64,000 nt of DNA from Duganella margarita (GTDB lineage: Bacteria; Pseudomonadota; Gammaproteobacteria; Burkholderiales; Burkholderiaceae_D), in assembly GCF_009857535.1 (NCBI RefSeq), contig NZ_WWCS01000006.1, positions 248,001-312,000 of the forward strand, given 5' to 3'. The notes under the pieces were generated by a model. It had not been told where the DNA came from. It searched no databases and was given only the letters and a program-made list of their open reading frames with translations. Of this stretch, positions 7,211-16,070 are shown one piece after another; the first letter of the stretch is position 1, and the number at the start of each line of letters is the position of its first letter. Both the position numbers and the translations under genes were made by a program.

Positions 7211-8842
7211 ATGGCTTTGTTTGATTTTCTAGAGAAGGAACGCACCGTCGCCGGTGCGGGTTTCAATCGTTGGCTGGTGCCGCCGGCGGCGCTGGCGATC
7301 CACCTGTGCATCGGCATGGCCTACGGTTTTTCGGTGTTCTGGCTGCCGCTGTCGAAGGCGCTCGGCATCAAGGAATCGCTGGCCTGCGCGGCCGATAGCG
7401 GCCTGCTGGAACGCATCCTGTCGTCCAGCTGCGACTGGCAGATTTCCATGCTGGGCTGGATGTACACCATGTTCTTCGTTTTCCTCGGCTTGTCCGCCTG
7501 GCTGTTTGGCGGCTGGCTGGAACACGCCGGTCCGCGCAAGGCCGGCGTGGTGTCGGCGCTGTGCTGGTGCGGCGGCCTGGTGATTTCGGCGCTGGGCGTG
7601 TACCAGCACCAGATCTGGCTGATGTGGCTCGGCTCCGGCGTGATCGGCGGCATCGGCCTGGGCCTGGGCTACATCTCGCCCGTGTCGACCTTGATCAAAT
7701 GGTTCCCGGACCGGCGCGGCATGGCGACCGGCATGGCCATCATGGGCTTTGGCGGCGGCGCCGTGATCGGCGCGCCACTGGCCGACAAGCTGATGAAATA
7801 CTTCGCCACCGCCAGCTCCGTGGGCGTGTGGCAGACTTTCCTGGTCATGGCCGCCATCTACTTCGTCTTCATGATGGCCGGCGCGCTGGCCTACCGCGTG
7901 CCGCCGGCCGGCTGGAAACCGGCCGGCTGGACGCCGCCCGCCACCAACGGCAACGCCATGATCACCAGCCGCCACGTCCACGCCAGCAAGGTGTGGGGCA
8001 TTCCGCAATTCTGGCTGGTGTGGTGGGTGTTGTGCCTGAACGTCACGGCCGGTATCGGCATCCTCGGCATGGCCTCGCCGCTGCTGCAGGAAATCTTCGG
8101 CGGCCAGCTGCTGCATTTGCCGCTGTCGTTCAATGAACTGGATACGGCGCAGAAGGCGCAGATCGCCGCGATTGCCGCCGGCTTCACCGGCCTGCTGTCG
8201 CTGTTTAATATCGGCGGCCGCTTCTTCTGGGCGTCGTGCTCCGACTATCTTGGCCGCAAAGCCACCTACGGCATCTTCTTCGTGCTGGGCGTGGCGTTGT
8301 ATGCGCTGGTGCCATCGCTGGCGAACAGCGGCCTGCTGCCGCTGTTCGTGCTCTTTTTCTGCGTGATCCTGTCGATGTACGGCGGCGGCTTCGCCACCGT
8401 GCCGGCCTACCTGGCCGACTTGTTCGGCACCCAGATGGTGGGCGCCATCCACGGCCGCCTGCTGACCGCATGGTCGGCGGCTGGCGTGTTTGGCCCGATG
8501 CTGATCAGTTATGTGCGCGAGTACCAGATCGACCATGGCGTGCCGAAGGCGCAGGCGTACGACATCACCATGTACGTGCTGGCCGGCCTGCTGGTGCTGG
8601 GCCTGATCTGCAACCTGCTGGTGCGTCCCGTGGCCGACCGGCACTTCATGACCGACGCCGAACTGGCGGCCGAGAAGAAGCTCGCGCACGAACGCGACGC
8701 CGCGGCATCGAACGGCGCGGCGGTGACGTCGACCGGCGTCACCAGCCCGCTGGCGGTGGCTTTCGGCTGGCTGGCGGTCGGCATTCCGCTGGCGATCGGC
8801 ATCGCGCTGACGGTGCAAAAAGCGTCGGTGCTGTTTAAATAA
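7211..8842 (+). CDS. OFA-family MFS transporter (oxalate/formate antiporter-like)
   Basis: 543 residues and about 12 hydrophobic segments, with MFS signature loops such as WFPDRRGMATGMAIMGFGGG between helices and DYLGRKATYGIF at mid-protein. It fits the OFA subfamily of monocarboxylate/dicarboxylate carriers (YhjX, OxlT) by order and the long C-terminal helix. GGGGAAA precedes the ATG. A strong terminator follows, so it is probably monocistronic. The substrate cannot be read from sequence; oxalate, formate, pyruvate or lactate are family options. Confidence 0.85.
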   Translation: MALFDFLEKERTVAGAGFNRWLVPPAALAIHLCIGMAYGFSVFWLPLSKALGIKESLACAADSGLLERILSSSCDWQISMLGWMYTMFFVFLGLSAWLFGGWLEHAGPRKAGVVSALCWCGGLVISALGVYQHQIWLMWLGSGVIGGIGLGLGYISPVSTLIKWFPDRRGMATGMAIMGFGGGAVIGAPLADKLMKYFATASSVGVWQTFLVMAAIYFVFMMAGALAYRVPPAGWKPAGWTPPATNGNAMITSRHVHASKVWGIPQFWLVWWVLCLNVTAGIGILGMASPLLQEIFGGQLLHLPLSFNELDTAQKAQIAAIAAGFTGLLSLFNIGGRFFWASCSDYLGRKATYGIFFVLGVALYALVPSLANSGLLPLFVLFFCVILSMYGGGFATVPAYLADLFGTQMVGAIHGRLLTAWSAAGVFGPMLISYVREYQIDHGVPKAQAYDITMYVLAGLLVLGLICNLLVRPVADRHFMTDAELAAEKKLAHERDAAASNGAAVTSTGVTSPLAVAFGWLAVGIPLAIGIALTVQKASVLFK

Positions 8843-8867
8843 CAAGGTAGAATAAATCTCCAGCTTG

Positions 8868-8895
8868 CGGGGCCGGTGACGGCCCCGTTTTTATT
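8868..8895 (+). terminator. Intrinsic terminator after the OFA transporter
   Basis: CGGGGCC-GGTGAC-GGCCCCG, a perfect 7-bp GC stem with a 6-base loop, followed directly by a T-rich run (GTTTTTATTT). Confidence 0.9.
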
Positions 8896-8906
8896 TCAGG
8901 AGTGCC

Positions 8907-9794
8907 ATGCTCGAATTACGCAATGTCGTCAAGACTTTTGGGAAGAATGTCCGCGCGGTGGATGACGTCAGCCTTACGCTGCCGGCCGGCGTGGTAGGCC
9001 TGATCGGCCATAACGGCGCCGGCAAGACCACGCTGATGCAGATGATCGCCACCATCGCCAAACCCACCAGCGGCCAAATCCTGTTCGATGGTGTCGATAT
9101 CGTGAAAAAGCCTGAGGCCATGCGCGCGCGGCTCGGCTTTCTGCCGCAGGACTTCGGCGTCTATCCCAATCTGAGCGCGCTGGAATTCATGCAGTATTTC
9201 GCCGCGCTCAAAGGCGTGCGCGATCCGGCCCGCATCCGCCGTCTGCTGGAACTGGTCAACCTGCACGATCATGCGGGCCGCCAGGCGGCCGGTTTCTCGG
9301 GCGGTATGCGGCGGCGGCTGGGCATCGCGCAGGCGCTGCTCAACGATCCCGATGTGCTGATCGTCGACGAGCCGACCGCCGGCCTCGATCCGGAAGAGCG
9401 GCTGCGCTTCCGCCATCTGCTGTCGGAGATCGGCTTGCGCAAGCTGGTGATCGTGTCGACCCATATCGTCTCGGATATCGAAAACATGGCGGGCCGGCTG
9501 GCCGTCATGAATCAGGGCCGGCTGGTGGCTTGCGACACGCCGGACAGCTTTGTGCAGCGCGCGCGCAACCAGGTGTGGTCGGTGACGGTGGCGGCGCCGG
9601 ACTACGATGCGCTGCGCGCACAACTGCAGGTGCTGCAAGCGCAGCGCCACGCAGACGGCATCACGCTGCGCATCGCCCATCCCGCATCGCCAATGGCCGG
9701 CGCGGTGCCGGTCGAGCCGACATTGGAAGAGGCGCTGATGGCGCAACGCTATGCGCTGAGCGCAGTGCGAGACAGCGTGGAACTGGCGGCATGA
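8907..9794 (+). CDS. ABC transporter ATP-binding protein
   Basis: 295 residues. Walker A GHNGAGKTT near residue 36, signature FSGGMRRRLGIAQALL near 131, Walker B VLIVDEPTAGLDPEE near 150, and the H-loop STHIVSDIE. The extra C-terminal domain of about 80 residues is typical of ABC-2 exporter ATPases. It ends in an ATGA overlap with the permease gene, so the two form one exporter. Cargo is not evident. Confidence 0.92.
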   Translation: MLELRNVVKTFGKNVRAVDDVSLTLPAGVVGLIGHNGAGKTTLMQMIATIAKPTSGQILFDGVDIVKKPEAMRARLGFLPQDFGVYPNLSALEFMQYFAALKGVRDPARIRRLLELVNLHDHAGRQAAGFSGGMRRRLGIAQALLNDPDVLIVDEPTAGLDPEERLRFRHLLSEIGLRKLVIVSTHIVSDIENMAGRLAVMNQGRLVACDTPDSFVQRARNQVWSVTVAAPDYDALRAQLQVLQAQRHADGITLRIAHPASPMAGAVPVEPTLEEALMAQRYALSAVRDSVELAA

Positions 9795-11371
9795 CGGCGG
9801 CGCTGACACCGTCCGCCGGCGACGCCCTCAAGACGCTGCTGCTGACCGAACTGCGGCTGCGCATGCGGCGCACCGGCACCCTGGTCGCGGTGCTGGCGCT
9901 GATTGTGCTCACCTGGCTGATGGTCGGCGATCCGGCGCAACATCAGGCGATGGTCGTCAGCGACGACGCCCGCGTGGCGTACACCAGCAGCTGCCTGGCG
10001 ATCGGCAGCGCCGCGCTGACTGGCTTGTTCTTCGGCCTGGCCGGGTTTTATCTGGCGCGCGGCCGCATGGGCGAGGATGTTCGCAGCGGCATTGGCGCCG
10101 TGATGGCCGCCACGCCGCTGGCTTCCGGCCTGTTCCTGGTGGGCCGCTGGCTGGGCAACGTGGCCTATCTGTGCGGGCTGCTGCTGATCTTCCTGGTCAC
10201 GATGCTGGTGCTGCATCTGCTGCGCGGCGAAGGCCCGGTCCAGCTGTTGATCTATCTGCAAACCTACGCGCTGGTGCTGCTGCCGCTGGTGTTTTTCACC
10301 GCCAGCATGGTGCTGCTGTTCGACGCCTGGCCGCCGTTGATGGGCAAGGGCGGCGATGTGCTGTTCTTCTTCGTCTGGGCCGGGCAACTGAGCATCGGTG
10401 CTGTCGCCACCATCGGCCACACCGGGTGGCATCCCTTGCTGCTGCTGGACTTTTCCGGCATCGGCGCCATTATCGGCGCGGTGCAGCAGGTATTGCCGTC
10501 GACAGGCCTGACGATCGGCGGCGGCACGTTCGATCCTGCGCTGGCGGCGGTAACGCTGCCGGATTACTTGTGGAGCGCGCAAGCCGGTTGGACCCGCGCC
10601 GCCTGCGCATTGCTGGCGTGGTTGCCGCTGCTGCCGGCACTGGCGCTGTTCCACCGTTTCTCGCCAGACCGCGTAAAGGCGCGGGCAGGCCGGCGCAACT
10701 GGTCGCCGCTGGCGCTGCTGAACGGCTGGCTGCAGCCGTTGGCGCGCGCGGCGCGGCCGGTGTTCGGACTGGCGGCGCGGCTGCCTGGCGTGGCCGGTCA
10801 CGCGCTGGCGGTGCTGGCGCTGGTGCTGGCCGCCAATCCGGCGGCGGTGGCGGCAGTGCCGGTGTTGCTGGTGTCCGGCTGCGTGATCGGCAGCGCCAAA
10901 CTGGGGGCGGTGGTGGCCGCCGCCATCGCCATCTGGGGCATCCTGGTCAGCGAAATCAGCGTGCGCGACACGCAGTACGATGTGGCGGCGCTGAATGCGG
11001 CGGCGCCCGGCGGCCCGGCGCGCGCCTATGCGGCGCAATGGCTGGCGGCCGTGCTGCTGGCGCTGCTGTTCACGGCGCCGGTGCTGATCCGCTGGCTGGC
11101 GATCGCACCGCTGCGCGCGGCGGCGCTGCTGAGCGGCGTGCTGGCGTTGTCGGCCGCCGCCGTCGTGTTCGGCGGCTTGAGCCGGACGGCGCGCGTCTTC
11201 CTCGGCCTGTTTCTGTTCGGCATGTATGTGGCGACGCAGGCGACGTCAGTGCCGGCGCTGGACGCGGTCGGCTTTAATGGCGCCGCAACCGCGCAGTCCG
11301 TGCTGGGCTATCTGGTGGCGGCGGCGCTACTGCTGTGTGCGGGACGGCTGGTGGAATTACGGCAGAACTAG
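9791..11371 (+). CDS. ABC-2-type transporter permease
   Basis: 526 residues, mostly hydrophobic, with about 12 predicted membrane spans. The ATG overlaps the ATPase stop as ATGA, which decides the start although the frame is open further 5'. The N-terminal layout (cytoplasmic amphipathic helix LLLTELRLRMRRTG, then a span) is that of ABC-2 permeases. It is longer than a canonical 250-400-residue subunit, so it may carry two permease halves in one chain. Confidence 0.8.
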   Translation: MTAALTPSAGDALKTLLLTELRLRMRRTGTLVAVLALIVLTWLMVGDPAQHQAMVVSDDARVAYTSSCLAIGSAALTGLFFGLAGFYLARGRMGEDVRSGIGAVMAATPLASGLFLVGRWLGNVAYLCGLLLIFLVTMLVLHLLRGEGPVQLLIYLQTYALVLLPLVFFTASMVLLFDAWPPLMGKGGDVLFFFVWAGQLSIGAVATIGHTGWHPLLLLDFSGIGAIIGAVQQVLPSTGLTIGGGTFDPALAAVTLPDYLWSAQAGWTRAACALLAWLPLLPALALFHRFSPDRVKARAGRRNWSPLALLNGWLQPLARAARPVFGLAARLPGVAGHALAVLALVLAANPAAVAAVPVLLVSGCVIGSAKLGAVVAAAIAIWGILVSEISVRDTQYDVAALNAAAPGGPARAYAAQWLAAVLLALLFTAPVLIRWLAIAPLRAAALLSGVLALSAAAVVFGGLSRTARVFLGLFLFGMYVATQATSVPALDAVGFNGAATAQSVLGYLVAAALLLCAGRLVELRQN

Positions 11372-11399
11372 GCCACGTTTGACGCAGATCAAACGTGGC
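11372..11399. repeat. 11-bp perfect inverted repeat after the ABC exporter
   Basis: GCCACGTTTGA-CGCAGA-TCAAACGTGGC starts at the last base of the permease stop region. No U-tract follows, so it could be a Rho-assisted terminator, an mRNA 3' stabiliser, or an operator upstream of the phasin gene. Confidence 0.8.
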
Positions 11400-11467
11400 A
11401 AATCGGGCTAACGTAGCCTTGACGTTCGCGCTGCATGTCGCGGCGCTGACAACTCAACGAGGCTTTT

Positions 11468-12097
11468 ATGTACCCATTTTCCCAAACTATTACCCCAGCC
11501 GCAAAAACCCATCTGGAAGCGCAATTGTCGTTCTTTAATGATCTGTCGAAAACCTTGTTCCGTTCTGTTCAGCAATACAGCGACCTGAACATTCAACTGG
11601 CGCAAACCATGTTGGAAGAATCGACGCAAGTCGGCCAACAGATCATCATCGCCCATCGTCCGACCGAGGCCATCTCGGCGGCGGCTTCGCACGCCCAGCC
11701 GACCGCAGAAAAACTGCGCGCTTACCAGCAACACCTGTCGCGCATCGCCGCCGACACGCAAGTGGACCTATCCCAAGTGGCCGAAGAGCACATTCAGGAA
11801 ACCAGCCGCACCGCCAAGGCCCTGGCCGATGAAGTGGCGCGTGTGACGTCGGAAGAAACCGAAAAAACCCTGCGCAGCCACCAGGACGCGGTGGAGAAAT
11901 TCACCGATCCGTTCCGTATCGACGGCCAACGTCAGGCGCGCGGCAGCGAAGGCCGCAGCCAGTCCGCACAAAATGGTCACAGCGGCGCCGAAGCCCGCGA
12001 CAGCGGCACTGTGCAGGGCCAGGCCACCCAGGCCCAAACCGCCGCCCAAGCTGCCGCCCAGAGCAGCAAACAGACTGGGGCTCGTAAAGAAACCTGA
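11468..12097 (+). CDS. Phasin family protein (PHB granule-associated)
   Basis: 209 residues, helical, with an amphipathic N-terminal region (MYPFSQTITPAAKTHLEAQLSFFNDLSKTLF) typical of Burkholderiales phasins, followed by long heptad-like helices and a Gln/Ala-rich low-complexity tail (TQAQTAAQAAAQ). Phasins coat polyhydroxybutyrate granules. No phaC or phaB gene is adjacent. The start matches the family's short N-terminus. Confidence 0.85.
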   Translation: MYPFSQTITPAAKTHLEAQLSFFNDLSKTLFRSVQQYSDLNIQLAQTMLEESTQVGQQIIIAHRPTEAISAAASHAQPTAEKLRAYQQHLSRIAADTQVDLSQVAEEHIQETSRTAKALADEVARVTSEETEKTLRSHQDAVEKFTDPFRIDGQRQARGSEGRSQSAQNGHSGAEARDSGTVQGQATQAQTAAQAAAQSSKQTGARKET

Positions 12098-12115
12098 TAG
12101 CAACCCCTGAACGGA

Positions 12116-12145
12116 AGGGTCTGACCCCATGCGGGGTCAGACCCT
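12116..12145. repeat. GGGTCTGACCCC-type palindromic repeat
   Basis: AGGGTCTGACCCC and its exact complement GGGGTCAGACCCT flank a 4-base loop, giving a 13-bp stem just after the phasin gene. It may terminate transcription, although no T-run follows. From memory, the core is common between genes in this family of bacteria, so it may be a dispersed REP-like element. Confidence 0.75.
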
Positions 12146-12257
12146 GGCGCGGCGGTGTGCGGGTTAAAAGGCGCCGCCAACCCGTCCTCTACGTTTAAGC
12201 GGATACACATTTTCCGTCCTTGGATTATCATGCTCAGCTTGTAGCCGGAGATGAGAC

Positions 12258-12716
12258 ATGACCAATTCCCCCAACGCGCAGCCAGAGTCGCTGCATATCG
12301 TCTGCCCGCATTGCGACGCAGTCAACCGCGTGCCGACCGCCAAGCTGGCATCCGAGCCCGTCTGCGGCAAATGCCAGAAGCTGCTGTTCACCGGCCAGCC
12401 GACCGACCTGAGCAGCGCGCGCTTCCTCAAACATATCGATCGCAGCGACATTCCCGTGCTGGTGGATTTCTGGGCGCCGTGGTGCGGCCCGTGCCGCACG
12501 ATGGCGCCGTTTTACGCGCAGGCTGCACAACGTCTGGAACCGCATTTCCGCGTCGTCAAGGTCGACACCGAGCAGGCGCAGGACCTGGCCGCGCGCTATG
12601 CCATCCGCAGCATCCCGACGCTGGCCTTGTTCAAGGGCGGTCGCGAAGTGGCGCGCCAGCCGGGCGCGATGGACGCGCAGAATATCGTCGCCTGGGCAAC
12701 CCAGAACAACCGCTGA
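12258..12716 (+). CDS. trxC: Thioredoxin 2 (TrxC)
   Basis: 152 residues. An N-terminal zinc ribbon with CPHC (residues 16-19) and CGKC precedes the thioredoxin fold with active site WAPWCGPC. The cis-Pro loop IRSIPTLALF is present. This two-part layout is diagnostic of TrxC, a cytoplasmic disulfide reductase induced by oxidative stress in E. coli. It abuts mdcH tail-to-tail with no intervening base. Confidence 0.95.
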   Translation: MTNSPNAQPESLHIVCPHCDAVNRVPTAKLASEPVCGKCQKLLFTGQPTDLSSARFLKHIDRSDIPVLVDFWAPWCGPCRTMAPFYAQAAQRLEPHFRVVKVDTEQAQDLAARYAIRSIPTLALFKGGREVARQPGAMDAQNIVAWATQNNR

Positions 12717-13628
12717 TCAGTTTTCGGCCGCGCGCTCCAGCCATTTGCGGATCCCGTCCAGCGTCCGGAAGTCGGCCACCGAACGGGTGGCGATGTGCGG
12801 GTGGCGGTTTTGCAGCATGCGCGACAGGGCACCGCCGGGGCCGAGCTCGAGCGCGACGGTGATGCCGGCTTCGGCAGCGGCGTCCATGCAGGCGAGCCAG
12901 CGTATCGGCTCGGCCAATTGGCGCGAGAGCGTCTCGACGGCACGCGCGTGCTCGTGCACGGTCGCCGCGTCGATGCCGGCCAGCACCGGCGCCTGTATCG
13001 GCTGGAATGCCGCCGCGCGCAACGCCCGTGCCAACGGCGCCACCGCGTCTTGCATGTAGGGCGTGTGCGACGCCACCGCCACCGGCAGCCGCTTGCCGCG
13101 CGCGCCGGCGGCTTCGATCGCTTGCAATAGCTGGTCCGCCTGCGCGCCGGGGCCGCCGGCGATGCAGCTGTCTTCTGCCGTTTCTATGCTGATGTGGTAA
13201 TCGTATGCGCCGGCCAGTTTGCCGGCGTTCGCCAGCGTCAGGCCGGTAATGCTGACCAGCGCCTGGCCGGGCGCGGCTTGCTGGCAATCGTCCATCCATT
13301 GCGCGCGCTGTGTCGCCAGCGTGACCGCCTGCTCGGGCGTGATCGCGCCGGCCACGCCGTAGGCCGACAGTTCACCGATGCTGTAGCCGGCCACCAGCGC
13401 GGGCGCCGGCGCGAAATCGCGGATGGCTTGCCACATGCCCAGTGTGGCCGTCACAATTAGCGGCTGTGCGGTGAGGTTGGCGAAGATATCGTCGCCGGTC
13501 TTTGGCTGCATGTCGAGCAGACGGTCAATCAGCGCGCTGGCCGCTGGATTGGTGCGGGGCAGATCAAACATGCCGGCATGCTGGCCGCCCTGGCCGGGGC
13601 AGAGCAGCAGAAAGCGTGCGCGGCTCAT
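12717..13628 (-). CDS. mdcH: Malonate decarboxylase epsilon subunit, malonyl-CoA:ACP transacylase (MdcH)
   Basis: 303 residues with an acyltransferase fold (FabD-like). PGQGGQHAGMF at the N-terminus and the GYSIGELSAYG elbow give the catalytic Ser at residue 83, with the partner His in VASHTPYM. MdcH charges the decarboxylase ACP with malonyl from malonyl-CoA. It is the last gene of the mdc transcription unit and its start overlaps the mdcB stop (ATGA). Confidence 0.93.
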   Translation of the reverse strand: MSRARFLLLCPGQGGQHAGMFDLPRTNPAASALIDRLLDMQPKTGDDIFANLTAQPLIVTATLGMWQAIRDFAPAPALVAGYSIGELSAYGVAGAITPEQAVTLATQRAQWMDDCQQAAPGQALVSITGLTLANAGKLAGAYDYHISIETAEDSCIAGGPGAQADQLLQAIEAAGARGKRLPVAVASHTPYMQDAVAPLARALRAAAFQPIQAPVLAGIDAATVHEHARAVETLSRQLAEPIRWLACMDAAAEAGITVALELGPGGALSRMLQNRHPHIATRSVADFRTLDGIRKWLERAAEN

Positions 13629-14719
13629 GGCGTGTCCAAGGCAGCGAGGGCTTGCACCAGGCAGCAGGCCGCCAGCAGATCGGCCGCGCCGCCGGGCGAC
13701 AGGCGGTGCTGCATGAAGACGTGATGGCTGGCGATGGCGTCGACGCGCCAGTTGCTGTTGGCGGTGCCGCCTTGGGCCAGAAAGCGTTCGGCATGATCAC
13801 GCACGATCTGTGCGCCGTGCGGGCCCGCACGGTGATAGACGTTGCTGTCGCTGATGTGGGCCATTAGCATGTACAGCGTATCGACACGTTCCTCCGTGAC
13901 AGTAGCGCCACGCGCGCGCGCGGCCAGCAGGACAGGGAGGCCGACCTCAAATACGGACGGCAATCCCAAAGCACCTTCCTCCCGCGCGCCACTCACCGCA
14001 TACCGCGCCGCTACGCGCAAACCGTTACTCAGTCCGCCCGCAACCTCGCCGCCTGGCAGGCTACCGTCCGCCGATGCCGCCATCGCTGGCGCCACGCCGC
14101 GCGGACTGCTGCCGGAGGCTGCCATGCTGGCTCGCGTACCGAGGTAGGCCTCCGCTTGCATCGCCTGCGTGCTTGCGACGGCGGCGCGCGGTGGGCCGGA
14201 GATGGTCGCCGCAGGGGCGGCGTGCATTGCCAGTTCTTCGCCCCAGCGGATCAGCATTGCGGCACGAAGGGCGGCAGGTGTCATTGGTGTGCCGCGCGCG
14301 CGGGCGTGGCCGGCGGTGGCGCATAGCATGCCGAGGCTGAAGATCGCACCGCGATGCGTGTTAATGCCGCGCGTCGCTTTCAGCATCGCGCTCTCCGCTG
14401 CGATGCCCAATGCCTTCAGCTGCGCAAACGGCGCGTCGTTCAATCCCGCCAAGCAGATTTTCTTGAAGTAGTGACGCAGCGCGAACATGCTGCGCATGAA
14501 GGTGCCCGCATCCATGTCGTCATGGCTGCCGCTGTCTACCGGCGACACGAGGCCTGGCTTTGGATACAGGCACAACTCGGCATGCAGACTACGCACCGCC
14601 AGCCGCGCCACTTCGCGCGCAAAGTCCAGCTTCTCGGCGCGTCCGAGTCGACGGGTGCTGATCGCCGATGTCGCCATCGCCGGCGCGGCGCGCAGTGACA
14701 TAGCTGCCGCGCGCGTCAT
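13625..14719 (-). CDS. mdcB: Triphosphoribosyl-dephospho-CoA synthase (MdcB)
   Basis: 364 residues, CitG/MdcB family, which makes 2'-(5''-triphosphoribosyl)-3'-dephospho-CoA from ATP and dephospho-CoA as the precursor of the MdcC prosthetic group. Conserved blocks ELCLYPKPGLVSPVDSGSHDDMD and KATRGINTHRGAIFSLGML are intact. The ATG overlaps the mdcG stop (ATGA), which selects this start over a longer frame. It is longer than typical MdcB, with an Ala-rich insertion around residues 165-225 that may be a linker. Confidence 0.92.
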   Translation of the reverse strand: MTRAAAMSLRAAPAMATSAISTRRLGRAEKLDFAREVARLAVRSLHAELCLYPKPGLVSPVDSGSHDDMDAGTFMRSMFALRHYFKKICLAGLNDAPFAQLKALGIAAESAMLKATRGINTHRGAIFSLGMLCATAGHARARGTPMTPAALRAAMLIRWGEELAMHAAPAATISGPPRAAVASTQAMQAEAYLGTRASMAASGSSPRGVAPAMAASADGSLPGGEVAGGLSNGLRVAARYAVSGAREEGALGLPSVFEVGLPVLLAARARGATVTEERVDTLYMLMAHISDSNVYHRAGPHGAQIVRDHAERFLAQGGTANSNWRVDAIASHHVFMQHRLSPGGAADLLAACCLVQALAALDTP

Positions 14720-15369
14720 TGCGCCTCCAATGTCGCCAGTAGCGTCGCCGTCTCGGTCAAGCGCACCGACTGTAAATCCTTCACCAACACTTTGGCCGGA
14801 TGCGTCATCGCCATCTGCCACTCCTTCCACGACACCGCTGCGCCGCCAGGGAACACAATCTCGCCGTCCAGCGGCAAGCGTTCCGCATGGCGCGCCAACA
14901 GCGCCATACCTTCTTCCAGCTGCCGGCGGCTGGCAGGATGAAGCAGCACATCCACATCCGACGTCGGCGACAGATACTGCAAGCCGGTCAAAGCCTGCAT
15001 CGCCACCGACCCAAACACGCGCAACGGTAGCGTGCCGGCGTCGTCACACAACGCCGCAACATCGCGTACCGTCGCGGCGTCACGCAGCAAGAGCGCCGCC
15101 GCCGTGCGGCTGATATCCGCCACCCGCGCGCGCAGCGCAATCCGCACTTTAACGCCGGCGCTATCCGGCGGCAGCGGCAGGCCGAGACACACCTCGTCCG
15201 CGCCAGCATCCGCATCCATCCGCCGCACCACGACCGGCCAATCATGATTCGCCCACCAGGAGAGAGCCGTCTTGTGCTCCTCGCGCGCAGCGTCAAACGC
15301 GGCGTGCCAACCGATGGCGGTCAGCCACACCAGCATATGCCGCTCAAAAGGGCTAGACGCGTTGGACAT
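14716..15369 (-). CDS. mdcG: Malonate decarboxylase holo-ACP synthase (MdcG)
   Basis: 217 residues, phosphoribosyl-dephospho-CoA transferase. The nucleotidyltransferase signature FGSVAMQALTG followed by SDVDVLL carries the two metal-binding Asp residues. MdcG attaches the modified dephospho-CoA to the serine of MdcC. The start MSNASSPFERH is chosen because family members begin shortly before the RHxLVWL block. It overlaps the end of mdcE by 17 bp. Confidence 0.9.
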   Translation of the reverse strand: MSNASSPFERHMLVWLTAIGWHAAFDAAREEHKTALSWWANHDWPVVVRRMDADAGADEVCLGLPLPPDSAGVKVRIALRARVADISRTAAALLLRDAATVRDVAALCDDAGTLPLRVFGSVAMQALTGLQYLSPTSDVDVLLHPASRRQLEEGMALLARHAERLPLDGEIVFPGGAAVSWKEWQMAMTHPAKVLVKDLQSVRLTETATLLATLEAQ

Positions 15370-16069
15370 GACCGCCGGACAGCACCGCATCAATCACCGG
15401 CTGCGCCAGACGACGACCGCCACGCTGCAAACCAAGCGCGCTACGCTGATCGCCCGCCACCGGCTGCGCCAGCGCCGTGCGCAAATGCGCCGCCAGATCG
15501 CCATGCCAGATCGACTCCAGGCCGCCCATGCGCAGATAATTCTCCGGCCCCGGCGCAAACACAGGATTACTCTGCGCCAGTTCCGTCAGCTGCTCTTCGG
15601 GCACCTTGGTAATGCGCGCCATCGCCGGCAAACCCATTACACGGATGGTGGCATCCGGCAGCGCATGACAAGCATCCGCCATCAAACCACTGGTGATAAA
15701 GCCGCCCGACAGCGCCTGGTCGTACACCAGGCCGATAATCTTGTGCCCCTTGCGCCGCGCCAGGTCCACGCACTTGCCCAGGTGCGCCATGTAGCTGTTA
15801 ATGCCCAACATCTCATCGCGGTGCCGCAAGCGCTGGCCCTGCGTATCGATCAGCATGAGAATCGGCCGGCCCGGAAAATCACGTACCGTGCGCAGAATCG
15901 CCTGCGCCTGCGCCAACGCGATCTCGATGCCGATCGGCGTATGGCCGGTGGTGCCGATCACCGCCACGGTCTGACCATCCACCTGCGCCTCGCCGCTCAG
16001 GAACTCATTCTTCTCGCCGATGGTATGCCCTTCAGGGAACAGCGTACCTGCCAGTTTTTTCCAGTCCAT
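15353..16069 (-). CDS. mdcE: Malonyl-S-ACP decarboxylase gamma subunit (MdcE)
   Basis: 238 residues, with a carboxyltransferase/crotonase-like fold. Glycine-rich oxyanion-type loops are seen at IGTTGHTPIGIEIA and ALSGGFITSGLMAD. With MdcD it decarboxylates malonyl-S-ACP to acetyl-S-ACP. The ATG lies one base after the mdcD stop, and GGAGGT inside the end of mdcD serves as its ribosome binding site. Confidence 0.93.
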   Translation of the reverse strand: MDWKKLAGTLFPEGHTIGEKNEFLSGEAQVDGQTVAVIGTTGHTPIGIEIALAQAQAILRTVRDFPGRPILMLIDTQGQRLRHRDEMLGINSYMAHLGKCVDLARRKGHKIIGLVYDQALSGGFITSGLMADACHALPDATIRVMGLPAMARITKVPEEQLTELAQSNPVFAPGPENYLRMGGLESIWHGDLAAHLRTALAQPVAGDQRSALGLQRGGRRLAQPVIDAVLSGGHVQRV

Positions 16070-16070
16070 C

